From: Chaenocephalus aceratus
Taxonomy: Eukaryota > Chordata > Actinopteri > Perciformes > Channichthyidae
Length of the DNA stretch: 64,000 nucleotides
Assembly: GCA_023974075.1 (NCBI GenBank)
Contig: CM043797.1
Location: 35,872,666 to 35,936,665, forward strand
Direction: 5' to 3'
A program made the position numbers and the translations under genes. Of this stretch, positions 61,892-64,000 are shown one piece after another. The first letter of the stretch is position 1, and the number at the start of each line of letters is the position of its first letter. A model generated the notes under the pieces. The model was not told where the DNA came from. It did no database searches and saw nothing but the letters and a program-made list of their open reading frames with translations.

Positions 61892-64000
<2,109 letters not shown>

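Overview
This is a window of teleost fish nuclear DNA, probably from a spiny-rayed fish. The evidence is split genes with GT-AG introns, long CA/TG microsatellites, several minisatellites, and dense fish-type transposon debris (hAT, PIF/Harbinger-like and other MITEs, L2-like and L1-like LINEs, an LTR retrotransposon). Most long open frames are artefacts of tandem repeats whose unit lacks stop codons.

Two host genes can be supported, both on the + strand and both of cilium-associated families. The first is the middle part of a WD40 gene of the WDR49/CFAP337 (WDR64-like) family: ten exons between 840 and 20329. Its 5' exons lie before the window and no later exon was recognised. The second is the 5' end of zbbx (zinc finger B-box domain containing): a CpG-rich promoter with a textbook RFX X-box at 48508-48521, an untranslated first exon, the ATG exon (51025-51165) and the next coding exon (51631-51745). 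From memory, WDR49 and ZBBX are also near neighbours in the same head-to-tail order in human 3q26, which supports both names.

Layout: 1-839, hAT-type element with an internal 37-bp minisatellite, ending 7 bp before a wdr49 exon. 840-20329, wdr49 exons and introns, with MITEs and a 2.2-kb, 25-bp minisatellite in intron 5. 20330-48480, a long gene-poor stretch of MITEs, LINE pieces, a candidate solo LTR, 30-bp and 40-bp minisatellites and CA repeats. 48481-51745, zbbx 5' end. 51746-64000, apparently zbbx intron, dominated by a nested transposon: a hAT element (53658-61884, 7-bp flanking duplication) interrupted by a complete minus-strand LTR retrotransposon (53806-61152, 4-bp GCCT duplication).

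The most unusual object is that LTR element. Its two LTRs (552 and 553 bp) differ by three single-base indels and no substitution. It has a tRNA-Trp-like primer binding site and a polypurine tract. I see no gag-pol frame; near its 3' end it carries an intronless, broken copy of LIM domains 1 to 3 of a LIMD1/WTIP/Ajuba-type host gene. It looks like a non-autonomous retroelement that captured a host mRNA.

Single-base indels also break wdr49 exon 9, its splice donor, and zbbx exon 3. Together with the indel-only LTR differences this points first to uncorrected long-read indel errors, and only second to real gene decay.
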